Source of the DNA: Symsagittifera roscoffensis
Lineage: Eukaryota; Xenacoelomorpha; Acoela; Convolutidae
Assembly (NCBI RefSeq): GCF_963678635.1
Contig: NC_087070.1
Coordinates: forward strand, 17,331,318-17,395,317
Length of the DNA: 64,000 nucleotides
Direction of reading: 5' to 3'
Below are positions 1 to 10,203 of this stretch, piece after piece. Positions within the stretch are counted from its first letter, which is position 1. Each line of letters opens with the position of its first letter. Under the pieces are notes generated by a model, which saw only the letters and a list, made by a program, of their open reading frames with translations, had not been told where the DNA came from and searched no databases. The position numbers and the translations under genes are program-made.

Positions 1-2930
1 GATGAGTTTCGTGATTGGTTGTTTGGATAGTAGTTATTTCTTGATTGGGAATTAGATCTAGAAACAAATCGTTGTGTATTTGAATTTGATCTGGAGTAGT
101 TATTTCGACTATTTGGTCTATTGTAGTGATTTTGTGATGAATTATTCGTGTTTCTTCGTTCTGGTGATCTTCCTCTATAACTTGAGTTATATGGTGATTG
201 ATTTCTTGTATAATTTGTATTGTTCGGGAGTGGTTTTCCTGAACTGTTGTTGCTGTAAACTGTTTTGTTTGGTAGATTTTGATCTTTTTTCATGTATTGA
301 TAGAATGATTTATTTGGTTCTTTATATTTTTGAGGTTTATTTTGATTGTCTTGCTGTTTTTGTCTACATTCGGAAATACTATGTCCGTATCGTCGGCAAT
401 AATTACACCATTTTTTGAAAGATGGTTTGCCTTTAAAGTTTGGGTTCTTTTCATAAATATTGAGTATTTCAGTGATTTTTTCAACGAGGTCTGTCTCTGA
501 TTCCTGTATATTATTAATATTAGTGGGAGTCGTTTCAATTCTGTTAACGTATTGTAATTTCAGATTTTCCGTTTCTTCTAGTTTCATCGTGATTTCTGCT
601 TGTTCTAATTTGTCTACTAGTTTTCGAAAATCTAAATCGGGTTCGCGAATTGAAGAAGGATGGGATGCTCTCTTTTTTATTGCTATTTTCCTTAATTGTG
701 GTGTTAAGGTCATCATTAAGATTTCTGTCATCTTTGTGTTTTTATAGTCATGTGTATTTAATGAATATGCTTTTCGAACTAGTGTTTCGATTCGTACTGC
801 TATTTGCTTGATGGTTTCGTTTGGTAATCTGCGAATTTCATTACATAAAACTCTTTGTTGTTGTTTGTTTCTTTCGGAGTCAAACATTTTTGAGAATTCC
901 TGTGTAAACCTTTTCCAGTTTGATTTTATTTCTAGAGGTAGTACTGAAAACCATTTTTGGGCTGCGCCATCTAAGGTTGTTTGTATTAACGCTGTGCGTC
1001 GATGTATCCAATTTTGATGTAGTGGCGTATTAATTGGTTCAGGTCCAATATTTAAAATCAGGTTTGCTGTTACTGCATTTAAATAATCTTCTACAGAGTA
1101 TTCAGGGTCTGTTCCTGTGAAAACCATTAAAGGTTTGTTTGATGTTATTGATGATCCACCCATAAGGTATGGATTCATTGTCATTTGTAATGATTCTGCT
1201 GCATTTGGCATTTGAGAAAAATTTGAAAGTTGGTTTCTTGTTATTTCATGTTGTTGGAGATAATATGGGAGTGGTATTTCATTTTGCATTTGTGATGCTT
1301 GATACGAGTGTGCAGTCATTGGATTTTGTTGTTGAATTGGTTGAAAAGATTGTGTATTAATTAGATTTTGTTGTTGAATTGGTTGTTGATGTTGTGCATC
1401 TATTGGTTGTGGAGAAAAATTTCTATGATTTGTACGTGTTTTCTGTATTCCTTGTCTACGATATTCTTGAGTATTTGGTGCAAATATATCTGGTTGTAAG
1501 AAATCATCATCTGAGGATAAATAATCCATTTGATAAGATGTCTGTTTTTTATTTTTATTTTGTTGAAAAAATGGGTAATTTTCACTGTGATCCTGTGGAG
1601 GATTTGTTTGGAAATTTATTGAATTAGGTTGGGTCATTGGGTTATCCCAATTTCGAGATCTTGTATATTGGTTAAAATTTCTTTGTGGTTGATTATATGT
1701 TTTTGATGGATGTGTATAATTATAATTATGGTCTGTAAAGTTGTTTCTAGTGAATGTTTTGCGTGTTTTTGATGGTATTGTCATGGGTCTGTATGTTTGG
1801 TAATCCATATGTGAATATTTAGGGGCAACCGAAGGTTTAACGGTTGATTGTAAGGTTACCTGTGTTTGTGAAGGATTTGTATTTCTTGGTGTTGTTAAAT
1901 TTGGGCGTATTGGTGAAATACTTTGTTGTGTAGTTGTTGTGTGTACAATTTCTTCATTTATGAAGTGTGATGGTGTCTGGATATCTTGTTGAGTAAGATT
2001 CCTAGTTCCATTGAGGTTTTCATTGTGTATAACTGTAGAGTTTAAACTATTATTTTGTGTATCGGGTAAAAATGTATTATAGTTTAATGGTGTTGCATCA
2101 ATGGTTAATGGTATTACTTTTACATAATCTCTTATGTAAGATATCGTACTTATTGCTTGACTTGAGATTGTTTGTGGGAAGCTTATAAATGCGGGATGAG
2201 ACCATTCGGGGTCCCAAACATAATCTGATTGTTCTGTGATAGCGGTATCATCGTTCGAGTTTTGGGGTCTAAAATTTTTTCTTGCTTGTGCAATTAAATC
2301 AATATTGTGTGTGAAATAATCTATTATGAACCATGCCAAAATTTTTTGTAGATCGTGTTTTGTATGTTGTGAAACTTCGTCTTTCGTGAAATTTTCTTTA
2401 ATGATGTTTAAATAACTAGAGAGTAGTGTGATTTCATGTCGTACTCTTAAATGTTTAGATGTTTCTGTCGGTGAGACATTTGTTATTGGGATTTCGTTTT
2501 CTAATATCGAAATATAACTATATATTATTGCGAAAACTTCATTGGTGAATATGGAGTTTGCTCTTTGTGAGTTATGATATTGGATGCTTTTTATATATTC
2601 TGAAAAAACTTTTGAAAATTCTAAATCAAGATCGTCTGTTTGAATTGTATATTTTCTATTATTATGGTTTGGTGAGGTGAATTCTATGGAGTAGATTCCA
2701 TACTGTTGTGTTATGTTGCATATATCTTTTAAGTAGTGGTCTATGATTTGTCTTTTGATTTTTACATCTGGGAACTCTGTTTTACATGGACTGATTCCGG
2801 GTTCAAATAAATTTAATAGTAAATTTTTGCAAAATATATGCTGTCCTCTATCAGTGGTTGCATCTACTATAAAAGGAAAGATTTCATCATCATCTGGACT
2901 TTCTTCACCTGGGGTGTGCGTTGAGCTCAT
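1..2930 (-). CDS. Gag polyprotein of copy A, uninterrupted, incomplete at the window edge
   Basis: The frame starts at ATG 2930-2928, with an in-frame TAA seven codons upstream, and stays open for 976 codons to base 1. I checked every codon for stops. From the N-terminus: an unrecognised domain of about 280 residues; a Gln/Asn/Pro-rich linker; a capsid-type retrotransposon gag segment around residues 640-740 with the usual AQKWF...W..F...F pattern; a CCHC zinc knuckle at residues 841-854 (CNYCRRYGHSISEC, bases 366-407) for RNA binding; and an Asn/Ser/Arg-rich basic tail. Gag would form the virus-like particle and package the RNA. In the full copy the same region spans 33692-37013 and is broken by stops and frameshifts. 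Family assignment is secure; processing sites are unknown. Confidence 0.9.
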   Translation of the reverse strand, partial: MSSTHTPGEESPDDDEIFPFIVDATTDRGQHIFCKNLLLNLFEPGISPCKTEFPDVKIKRQIIDHYLKDICNITQQYGIYSIEFTSPNHNNRKYTIQTDDLDLEFSKVFSEYIKSIQYHNSQRANSIFTNEVFAIIYSYISILENEIPITNVSPTETSKHLRVRHEITLLSSYLNIIKENFTKDEVSQHTKHDLQKILAWFIIDYFTHNIDLIAQARKNFRPQNSNDDTAITEQSDYVWDPEWSHPAFISFPQTISSQAISTISYIRDYVKVIPLTIDATPLNYNTFLPDTQNNSLNSTVIHNENLNGTRNLTQQDIQTPSHFINEEIVHTTTTQQSISPIRPNLTTPRNTNPSQTQVTLQSTVKPSVAPKYSHMDYQTYRPMTIPSKTRKTFTRNNFTDHNYNYTHPSKTYNQPQRNFNQYTRSRNWDNPMTQPNSINFQTNPPQDHSENYPFFQQNKNKKQTSYQMDYLSSDDDFLQPDIFAPNTQEYRRQGIQKTRTNHRNFSPQPIDAQHQQPIQQQNLINTQSFQPIQQQNPMTAHSYQASQMQNEIPLPYYLQQHEITRNQLSNFSQMPNAAESLQMTMNPYLMGGSSITSNKPLMVFTGTDPEYSVEDYLNAVTANLILNIGPEPINTPLHQNWIHRRTALIQTTLDGAAQKWFSVLPLEIKSNWKRFTQEFSKMFDSERNKQQQRVLCNEIRRLPNETIKQIAVRIETLVRKAYSLNTHDYKNTKMTEILMMTLTPQLRKIAIKKRASHPSSIREPDLDFRKLVDKLEQAEITMKLEETENLKLQYVNRIETTPTNINNIQESETDLVEKITEILNIYEKNPNFKGKPSFKKWCNYCRRYGHSISECRQKQQDNQNKPQKYKEPNKSFYQYMKKDQNLPNKTVYSNNSSGKPLPNNTNYTRNQSPYNSSYRGRSPERRNTNNSSQNHYNRPNSRNNYSRSNSNTQRFVSRSNSQSRNNYYPNNQSRNS

Positions 2931-2985
2931 TTTTTCGTTCGATGACTGTTAATATGTAATTATTAATGTGTCGAATTGGTTGATT

Positions 2986-3372
2986 CTAATTGTATAAATG
3001 TACTGGTTTGTGTTTATACTGCTTTTTTATTCTTCTTTTTCCTCTTTTTGATGAATTTGAAGTTGTTTCTGAGTCAGAAAAATATAATTGATCGTGAAGT
3101 GGGTAATTTTTATCTAATGATTCTTTTAGTTTGTAAAGTTCGTCTAAACTGTTGGTTTCTGATTCTGAAAATGCGTTTCGATTTTTTGAAAATCTTTTTC
3201 GTGTTATTTGTCTTTGTTTCGTTATTATTTTTCTTTTTAGTGTTTGTCGTTTTGTTCGAATGTATCCAACTGTTTGTGTATGAGGTGTGATTACAAGGTC
3301 GTATTTTTTGTTATCTATTTCACAATTGTGTAAAACGATTGTTTGTTTATTTCCTAGGTTTTTAAATGACAT
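2986..3372 (-). CDS. Small basic ORF (128 aa) upstream of gag, copy A
   Basis: An ATG-started ORF lies 55 bp upstream of the gag ATG in a different frame. The product is Lys/Arg/Ser-rich with several basic clusters (for example KRKIITKQRQITRKR) and no cysteine pattern or membrane segment beyond two Cys. I recognise no family; RNA binding is only a guess from charge. The equivalent in the full copy (about 37073-37453) has an extra A in an A-run near the start and a TAA. Where copy A ends with TAG (2986-2988), the other copy has TGG and runs on to a TGA just past the gag start. So the ORF may normally overlap the gag start, and this copy may be slightly shortened. Confidence 0.55.
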   Translation of the reverse strand: MSFKNLGNKQTIVLHNCEIDNKKYDLVITPHTQTVGYIRTKRQTLKRKIITKQRQITRKRFSKNRNAFSESETNSLDELYKLKESLDKNYPLHDQLYFSDSETTSNSSKRGKRRIKKQYKHKPVHLYN

Positions 3373-4304
3373 AAGGTTTAGGATGACGGATGCAAAAGGA
3401 TGTTAAATGATTTCTATTTTCCTAAACTGTTAGTTCTTACGATTTTTTGGTTAGCTTAACCTGGGTCTATTTGTTCAGGGTTTTAGAGAAAAGTATATCG
3501 ATTCCGAAGAATGATTTTTTACTTTCTCGTGGCTAGTATAAGTTAAGGTGTTAACTTACTTAATCTTACTTAGGGGTAGTGATTGTGTTCAAGGGTTGGA
3601 GAATAGTAAATCGATCCACAAGGTTCAGGTATAATTAGAACGCGAGTAGTTCGTTAGATACTATTTTAAACTTACTAAAACTAAGATTTATCCTGGGTCT
3701 GTTAAGAGGGGGGGTCAAGTGAAGGATGAATAACCGAAGTTCTTCACTGTTTATCCTAATTTGAATGATTAGTTTTGTTTAAAAATTTCTATTAGTCTTA
3801 GGTCTTTAGAAAGGGTTGGGTAGTGAATCGACGTTTGAGGTCGTTAGACACTAATTAAGTGGGTGGGGGAGAACAAAGTTGTTCTGTTTGATCCAAGGAT
3901 AAGCCTTGATGATCAAATTTGAAATTTAATTAAATAGAAAATGATTTAAGATCCAAGGATAAGCCTTGATGATCTGGTTTTAAAATTAAGTGAATTTAAG
4001 TTTTAATAAAATTTTAAATGTGTGTAAAGGAAAGATTTAGTGTTTTGATGATATTAGTGGGTTTATGATTGCTGTTATGTTTTAGGTGATGGAGCTGGAA
4101 CAACAGGATGATTTATGATTCTTAACCATTTATTGTCATGCTAATAATTTTTATTTTTATTTTTCAATAAATATTTTTCAAACATGTTTTGTATATTACT
4201 GCAGAGTTTTAGGAAAACGATCTTAGATCTTTTTATCAATCGTTATTGTATATTAATAATTTTGTTTAGCGCCTGAAATGATTTTGAAGATTAACTTCAA
4301 GGTT
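3373..4304 (-). promoter_or_regulatory. Retroelement 5' leader of copy A with repeated hairpin modules
   Basis: This stretch has no ORF of note. It holds four diverged modules starting near 3492, 3605, 3718 and 3822 (spacing 113, 113, 104). Each opens with AGTnAA or AGTATA and closes with ACT; modules 3 and 4 clearly fold (AGTGAA..TTCACT, and AGTG..CGAC..GTCG..CACT). Further in are two copies of a GATCCAAGG..CCTTGATGATC motif (3890-3914 and 3950-3974) with the small hairpin AAGGATAAGCCTT. The same layout and spacing recur in the full copy. Packaging, dimerisation or internal ribosome entry are possible roles by analogy with retroviral leaders; none is shown. Confidence 0.6.
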
Positions 4305-4538
4305 TTATGTTTGCAAATGAAAATCTAAATTCATTGCCAGTAGTATTCTAAATATAAAAGTTTGTTCTGGTTTTTGCCTAACTATCATATAGCTATATGG
4401 CAAGTTTCTACTTTGTCGTATGTCGTCTCTGGTTCGAGGTCTTCTTCCAATTCCGGGTAGTTCTGTTATGGTTCGGAATATTGGCTCTGATCTATTGAGT
4501 CGTAGAGACATTTCGATTAAATTATTGTCGTATAACAT
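4305..4538 (-). CDS. 77-aa ORF next to the primer-binding site, copy A
   Basis: A short Arg-rich ORF begins with MLYDNNLIEMSLRLNRSEP and ends with NLDFHLQT, and sits between the primer-binding site and the leader. Its counterpart at 38380-38613 is the same length and also intact. The two differ at 11 of 77 residues, six of which are conservative (I/L, K/R twice, Y/F twice, I/V). That pattern suggests selection on the protein, although gag in the other copy is broken. I recognise no family. It could be a separate small protein or a first coding exon spliced onto a later ORF. Confidence 0.55.
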   Translation of the reverse strand: MLYDNNLIEMSLRLNRSEPIFRTITELPGIGRRPRTRDDIRQSRNLPYSYMIVRQKPEQTFIFRILLAMNLDFHLQT

Positions 4539-4613
4539 TTTGTAAATGTTTTTGTCTAATTTCTAATCTATTTTGGTTAATTCTAAGCTATTAAGGTCTT
4601 GTTCGAGACTTAT

Positions 4614-4623
4614 GGTCGCACCA
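4614..4623 (-). other. Primer-binding site, copy A
   Basis: Reading the minus strand, TGGTGCGACC begins two bases after the LTR end, the usual position and TGG start of a tRNA primer-binding site. At least 18 bases from here are shared with the full copy. I could not match the sequence to a specific tRNA 3' end. Confidence 0.65.
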
Positions 4624-4625
4624 GA

Positions 4626-5035
4626 TGAGTTATGACCGAGTTGGTTAACTCATAGAGTAATTTCGGATAGGGTACACCGTCTGCTCGTCACGCTATCTTA
4701 TTTTCGGCCGGATAGATTCGTGCAACTTCTTAGTCTAATACCGATCCTAATCTTACTCTTATACTATCTAGTCTCAGGTTGTTTAACTAGTCTCTGCTAG
4801 GCTCAATAGATCTAGGGTATACTGGTTTATTGCGGCTGCTGAAGTGCTCGGGAGAGTCCAACTAATTTCTAAGTTAAATTCAAATCTCTCTGGTGCTGAA
4901 ATTACAAGTAACTTCAGCACTTACAAATAAGTGGGTTGTTAGTTAGATGGATCATGATTGGTTAATATTAAATACTTTACATTGGTAAAATATCTAAATT
5001 ATCCAATCATAAAATGTAGTTTAGATCAGGTTCCA
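4626..5035 (-). repeat. 5' LTR of copy A
   Basis: This 410-bp LTR begins TGGAACC and ends AACTCA on the minus strand (TG..CA ends). It is clearly related to the LTR pair at 20227 and 38707 but carries several dozen differences, so it belongs to an older or separate branch. It contains the near-palindrome at 4893-4920. The flank to the right is AAAAG; the matching duplicate would be outside the window. Confidence 0.9.
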
Positions 5036-5040
5036 AAAAG

Positions 5041-8000
5041 ATGCCTAATATTTTGAAACTACAGAACTCTGCCACCAAAATTATCAGTAGCCAATGCATT
5101 TTCAAAGTCAAATATGGGGTGTTTATGGGCAGATTCAGATTCAAGGCCGGCTTCTATGATATCACCGGAATGCCTAATGAATTCCAAAACAAAATGGCTA
5201 ACACGCTACAAGTAATTTTGAGGGTCTTATGTTTTCTGGATAAAATTCTCAGTAATACTAGAGTTTCGATGATCGACCGCAACATCTTAATAGAAAATGT
5301 ATTTCTCGTGGCTTGGTTTTCAAATCGGTTTGAAAGCTTATTGCCCGAAACGACTAAAAAATTGATGCAGCACTAGCACTCGAACTTCTTACAAAACTTA
5401 AGTTACTCCGGTCAATTGTAGGTCTTAATCATTTCAAAAATTTTCTGACTAGTTTGCGGGTCCATTCCAACCAGTTACGACAATTTGTCAAATTCAGCAA
5501 AAAGAACAAATTCGAATGAGGTGAGGCTTAACAAAATGCATATATTAACATTCTTGGTCTTATTTGAGATATCACGAAGATCGATCAGTATGACCAATCT
5601 TGTTCCCCCGGGGGTTAAGCGTGACCTTATTCACAGCGCTTTGGCGCTGCCTTAGATCAAGAAATCGAGAGGGTCTGGGCGCCATTTTTTTTTCGTCGCG
5701 TTGTCTGAATGATCAAGAACAGCAGTGGAAAACAGATGAAGTCGAGTTATTTGCTATTTTCGGTTACAGTTAAATTTTTGTAATTCATTACTGAGAAACC
5801 GTTTTGAATTACAAACGGATCATAAGGCAATCATCTAGGCACTTAAATCAAATCAAGAGAACGAGACCCAGCAGTCACGACTGACTCGCTGGGCAGATAG
5901 TTTTTTATCCTTCGGTTTCAAGATTGAGTAGGTAATGAATTGGGTACAATTGACTCTCCGTGTGAAGTTGACAAACATTATGTAGTCAAATGTGTTGGGA
6001 CATTTTTCGACGCATGCGAAGTCTTGGATGGTTGCTTCAAGCCTGGGGATCAGTTATGAACCTAATCGCCAAAAAAATTAACAAGTAAGACCTAGCTACC
6101 TTGTTTTTTATATCATTGAGTTCCATTTGTGAAAGCAATTTTTCGCAATATTTGAATTTGCGTGTGAGCGAGACATCCAAAGTAAATCAACATTCGACAT
6201 CAGCGCTGTTGACATTAAAGTAAGCAACTCTTCGACGTGAGCACTGGCTGGCTGAGCAGATCGTTTCTTATCCTTCGTTTTTAACTTCCTCAATATCTCG
6301 GGTAATTATTGGGAATAACTGACTAATATTCCGTTTCCCTATTTTTGAAGAGCCAAATCCGCACATCCGCGTGAACTCGAGGTTTAACATGTGGTCAGAC
6401 TTAATGGAAAAATTTTCGACGCATGCGGTTTCTTGGATGATTGCGTTCAAAGCTCCAAACCCAGGGATCAATTATCCTCCAATTCATTAAAAAATCAAAC
6501 CCAGTAATCTTGTATTATGTATCAATCGTTATCATTAGTTCGAACAATTTTTCTCGAAAATTGAAGTCGCAGGTAGTCGGGCGAGGACTTCAAAACTAAA
6601 ATTTTGGATCAATCAACGTTCGACATCAGCGTTGCTTTCAAGCCACAAGAAGGCGCATTAGCCTCATCATTCTGGCCAACAAGTTCGCAGTAATAAATCG
6701 TCATTATTAGCGGCGAAATAAACTTTTCACATTCTTGCGTCCAATCATATTGCAGTATTCCGACCGTGTGCCAATTTGTCCCTCTCCCAGCATTTTGCTG
6801 CCCTCTCGGAGATTTCTTCTCACACTGTTATACTCATTTTGTACCTTACGGTCTTTAACCTGTGGGACATGCAGCTTTGTTTGTTTGGTTTATTGTTGTA
6901 TCCAATCCATCTTGTTCATGTTTTTCATAACTTCAATGATATTTAAGCCCCTTGCCTTGCGACGACAGTTTCGAAGAACTTCCGAACCAGTTCCTGCTGC
7001 TGGATAAGCCCTTGTTTGGGGGCGATTATGTCACGCCGTGCAACCAGATCTGGTGCGGGTTTGACCTCGTAAGGGGACATCAGCAGAAAAAACTAAGGCC
7101 TCGAAGGGCACTTACAGCTAAATGCTTGCAAATTTTCTTCTCACGCCCCTCAGAGTAGGACATTTGGAGCGTTTAGGTTTTCGTCCGTGCAAAGCATTGT
7201 TAAATTTGCGCAATGTACAGAAAATCATCGTCCTGCCGGACAAAAAATCGTTACTTCGGCCAATGGGGATTTTAAAATCGGTTGTTTTGGTGAAGCCTAG
7301 AGCCGAAGATCGTAGCTTTCCCCTGATAAACAAAGTGTTCAGCTGGATCGGTGTTTGTCTCGAAACATTTTGGCATTTTTCGACAGTGGTTGGAGGGTGT
7401 GTCATTATGGACAACAGAATAACTAATTCGAGTGTTCTCCCGAAAGCGATGCTGGCCCGTCCCCACTGGTCGCATGCGGGACAGTTGGCGATGGTTGACG
7501 CCAATCAGTATGTTTTATGGCTTAGTATGATTCGAAGTATTGTACAGATGTGCAGAGAAAGCCCATTTTATATCAAATTTGATATAGTCCTAAATCTCGT
7601 AGTTCTTTCAATTTTTTGCGACTTTTACCCTTGTTGCAATATCCTAATGAAGAGGTTCAATCTTGGTAATCAACTGCATACTGGTCGCAAACCACCGGTT
7701 CTCTAAATATCTGTCGGCCATTATAACGCGTCTGGGGGTTTGATAATTGTCAATTTCTTGAAATCTTACATAGCAACATACTACTCCCAAGTTAATGAAA
7801 ACCGACCAACATTTTGGTTTCAAAAACAAACATTTTGATTACAAGACTCTGTAAAGAGAAAAACTTCAGTCAGTTTTTTGCCAGGTTGGGGATCATCATG
7901 GTTGCGGCTTGGTTGATTGGTTAATTCAGACCATGAAAAAGAGATTAGTTGCAGCTAAATTGATTCCCGATTTTGAAAAAAGTCAGCGCAAATTAGTGTT

Positions 8001-8640
8001 TACGCCAACTAAGTGAAGTTTTTGTATCACTAAAAATCCAGCAACTGATTTTATCATTTACACGCCAATTTTTACTATAATGGAACACAGAGGTTTTAAT
8101 TGTCTCTGCTTTTTCAATTAGGTAATCAGCAACTGAAACTGGTCTTACTCAGTTGGGCAACGCCGTAATAATGCGGCGGACGATCAAGAAACAAAGCGGT
8201 CAGGAAGGGCAATCCTGCCCGATAGTGTCAACACACTTTCGAAGCATTTCCTCGTCAGTCGCAGAGACCCCACTTTACAAAACTCTGAAACAATTAGCCT
8301 TGTCATCAAACCAGTGATTAGCACGCAAGAAGACGATCTCAGACGACGAGGGAAACCAAGCCCTCGAGACTTTGAAGAAGGAAATAACAATTTGACCGCA
8401 ACACTCGGATCGGAACTTCGATTGCAAACGGAGCAGTTGCCGTCGGGATGAGAACTATTCAAACCTTTTCAAGGCAAAACTGTCTCGATCACTGGGAATA
8501 CTTTTTTCTACGAATGACAAAAAGATTATCAGGAAGAATCATATGTTTGTTTGCCTTTATTCAAACTTTTCAAAATTGTCAGTCAAACAGCTCTGCTACC
8601 AAGAGAGGTAGGAAACGTCCCGTAGTTTAAAATCGGACCA
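5041..8640 (+). pseudogene. Decayed Ty3/gypsy-type pol (RT, RNase H, integrase scraps)
   Basis: Several plus-strand frames, broken by stops and shifts, carry gypsy pol landmarks. At 5041-5376 there is an RT palm with GMPNEFQNKM, then CFLDKIL where YxDDIL is expected. Near 5405-5515 is the RT-RNase H connection (NHFKNFLTSL..FEW). Near 5780-5940 are TDHKA-like and RLTRW-like RNase H motifs in mixed frames. At 7122-7706 is an integrase zinc-binding region (VLPKAML..H..HAGQLAM..C). The segment around 5890-6210 recurs at about 6250-6640, an old internal duplication. This is an extinct element unrelated to the LTR family next to it; no intact ORF or LTR was found. Confidence 0.65.
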
Positions 8641-8840
8641 GCAGTTCTCCGTCAACTTTTTGCGACAATAATCACCCTTGATGTCAGCCGAGAATTTCAC
8701 GAGCCAAAATCTTACAGCTAGCACTGAAATGTTCTGCTGTGGTTTTTCAGCTGATCGTAAATTGTTGGTTAAAAAAAACGAAATGTCTAGTGTCGATTAG
8801 AACAAAAAATTCAAGTTTCCGCTGAATGCCAGAAAAATAA
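8641..8840. repeat. Diverged copy of a segment repeated at 11.1 and 12.2 kb
   Basis: The stretch from about 8715 to 8838 (AGCACTGAAATGTTCTGCTG onward to GAATGCCAGAAAA) aligns by eye with 11146-11264 and 12231-12350. It is an unclassified repeat with no coding signal. Confidence 0.5.
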
Positions 8841-8880
8841 CTTATTTTCGGCCGGATAGATTCGCGCAACCTCTTTGTCT
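8841..8880 (+). repeat. Short fragment of the retroelement LTR
   Basis: Forty bases match the LTR segment CTTATTTTCGGCCGGATAGA and its continuation at 37 of 40 positions. In the sister repeats at 11.27 and 12.35 kb this place has different sequence, so the fragment looks like a later patch. No TG or CA end is present. Confidence 0.5.
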
Positions 8881-8926
8881 CGGCAGCCGCGAAATTAACG
8901 AGCCAAAACTGCCGCTATGACAATTG

Positions 8927-10047
8927 CCCGGGATGACCAAAAATACTAGTCATACAATTTCCATATATGGAAAAATGCTAGTCATACACTTTTCATGCAA
9001 TTCCATACGTACAGAAAATTGCATGAAAGGTCTATGATTAGTATTTTTTTCATATATGGAAATTGTATGACTAGCATTTTTCCATAAACCAAAAATGTTG
9101 ATTTTTTACATTTTAAATTCTCAAAATTTTCTGGTTGTGTTCGTAAACGAACACAAATGACATAAACCTTGATTACTCAAACGTAGTAACCAACGGTTTG
9201 GCCTTCTCGCATTGAAAATGCATTGGAAACAGCCTGATATGTGTTACTTCTGTCTCAGACAAACAGTATAACGAAAGTAATGAACTTTTAAATTTTGGCA
9301 ATAATTTTCAAAGATGATTATTTCTAAAATTTGAATTTTTAAATTACCAAACATTGATCAAGGCATTCAAAAACATGTCATACAAAAGAACGAGGAGTTT
9401 TAAGCGTTTTTGAAAAAAGTTGTGAAGAGAAAAGGAAAAAAAATCCAATATTAGTATATCCAGGACTACGTTATACACACAAAAAATTAAATTTTGCATG
9501 CAAAATTTTTTTTTTCAAAAAATGTTTGTTTGAATACGAAAATCAATTTGCGGTTGAAAAAAAAAACCATAAAAAATTTTTGGGGGCAATTTCAAAAATA
9601 ATTTTTGTCGTCGCCATCAAAAAAATGCTAGTCATACAATTTCCATATATGGAAATTGTATGACTAGTGTTTTTTTTCAGAAAACAAAAATAAAAAAAGT
9701 CAAAGTTTTTAGTCGTAGCAGCCCAAAAAACGCTTAAATGCTTTGCCAGCAGTTGAATTGATTGTTCAAAGCTTTTTTTTTCACAAAAATTTTTTTAAAA
9801 AAAATTCTAATCATACAATTTCCATATATGGAAATTGTATGGTTAGCATTTTTTTTCATACCATTTTTTTCCTTTTTTTTATGAAGAGACACCAATTTCG
9901 ATAGCAAAACAACTATAAAATACCTTTAAAAGTCGATTAAACTCATTTTGCAAAAATGCATGAAATTTGTATGACTAGCATTTTTCCATAGACTAAGTGT
10001 ATGAAATTGTATGATTAGCATTTTCGGTCTATGGAGGTCAACCCGGG
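8927..10047. mobile_element. MITE M1 with CCCGGG(A/T)TGACC inverted ends
   Basis: The left end reads CCCGGGATGACC and the right end, reverse complemented, CCCGGGTTGACC. The inside is AT-rich with many copies of a motif like TGCTAGTCATACAATTTCC and its complement, including perfect palindromes. It aligns through most of its length with the elements at 53242-54137 and 61212-62144, and a truncated right end lies at 14760-14900. There is no transposase ORF, so it is non-autonomous. The superfamily and target duplication are unclear. Confidence 0.65.
9628..9667. repeat. Perfect 40-bp palindrome inside M1
   Basis: The sequence reads identically on both strands, centred on CCATATATGG with arms CTAGTCATACAATTT. 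Shorter versions occur at about 9811-9842 and 9046-9082 in the same element. Confidence 0.9.
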
Positions 10048-10203
10048 TGTGATCCCGATTCGTCTAAAGCCAGTTCTCTTCAGGCCGCTTCGACTCCAGT
10101 AAAACCAAGGCTTTCATAGAGGGCTATAGCGGATGAGGTTTAATAAGGCGCTCCGGGCATCTGTCTTAATCAAGGCGGTAACAATCCGTTGGCGGACTTG
10201 ACG

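Larger units (their letters stand above)
1..5035 (-). mobile_element. LTR retroelement copy A, 5' part, runs off the window
   Basis: This is the 5' end of a retroelement read on the minus strand: LTR at 4626-5035, primer-binding site, 77-aa ORF, long leader, 128-aa ORF and gag. It matches the full copy at 20227-39115 segment by segment over roughly 33900-39115. Unlike that copy, all of its ORFs visible here are uninterrupted, so it may be a younger or better preserved member. The rest (pol, env, 3' LTR) lies beyond base 1. It abuts an older gypsy-like fossil that starts near 5041. Confidence 0.9.

Noticed and set aside
7118-7504. 128-aa minus-strand ORF
   Set aside because: It is the antisense shadow of the decayed integrase region on the plus strand.
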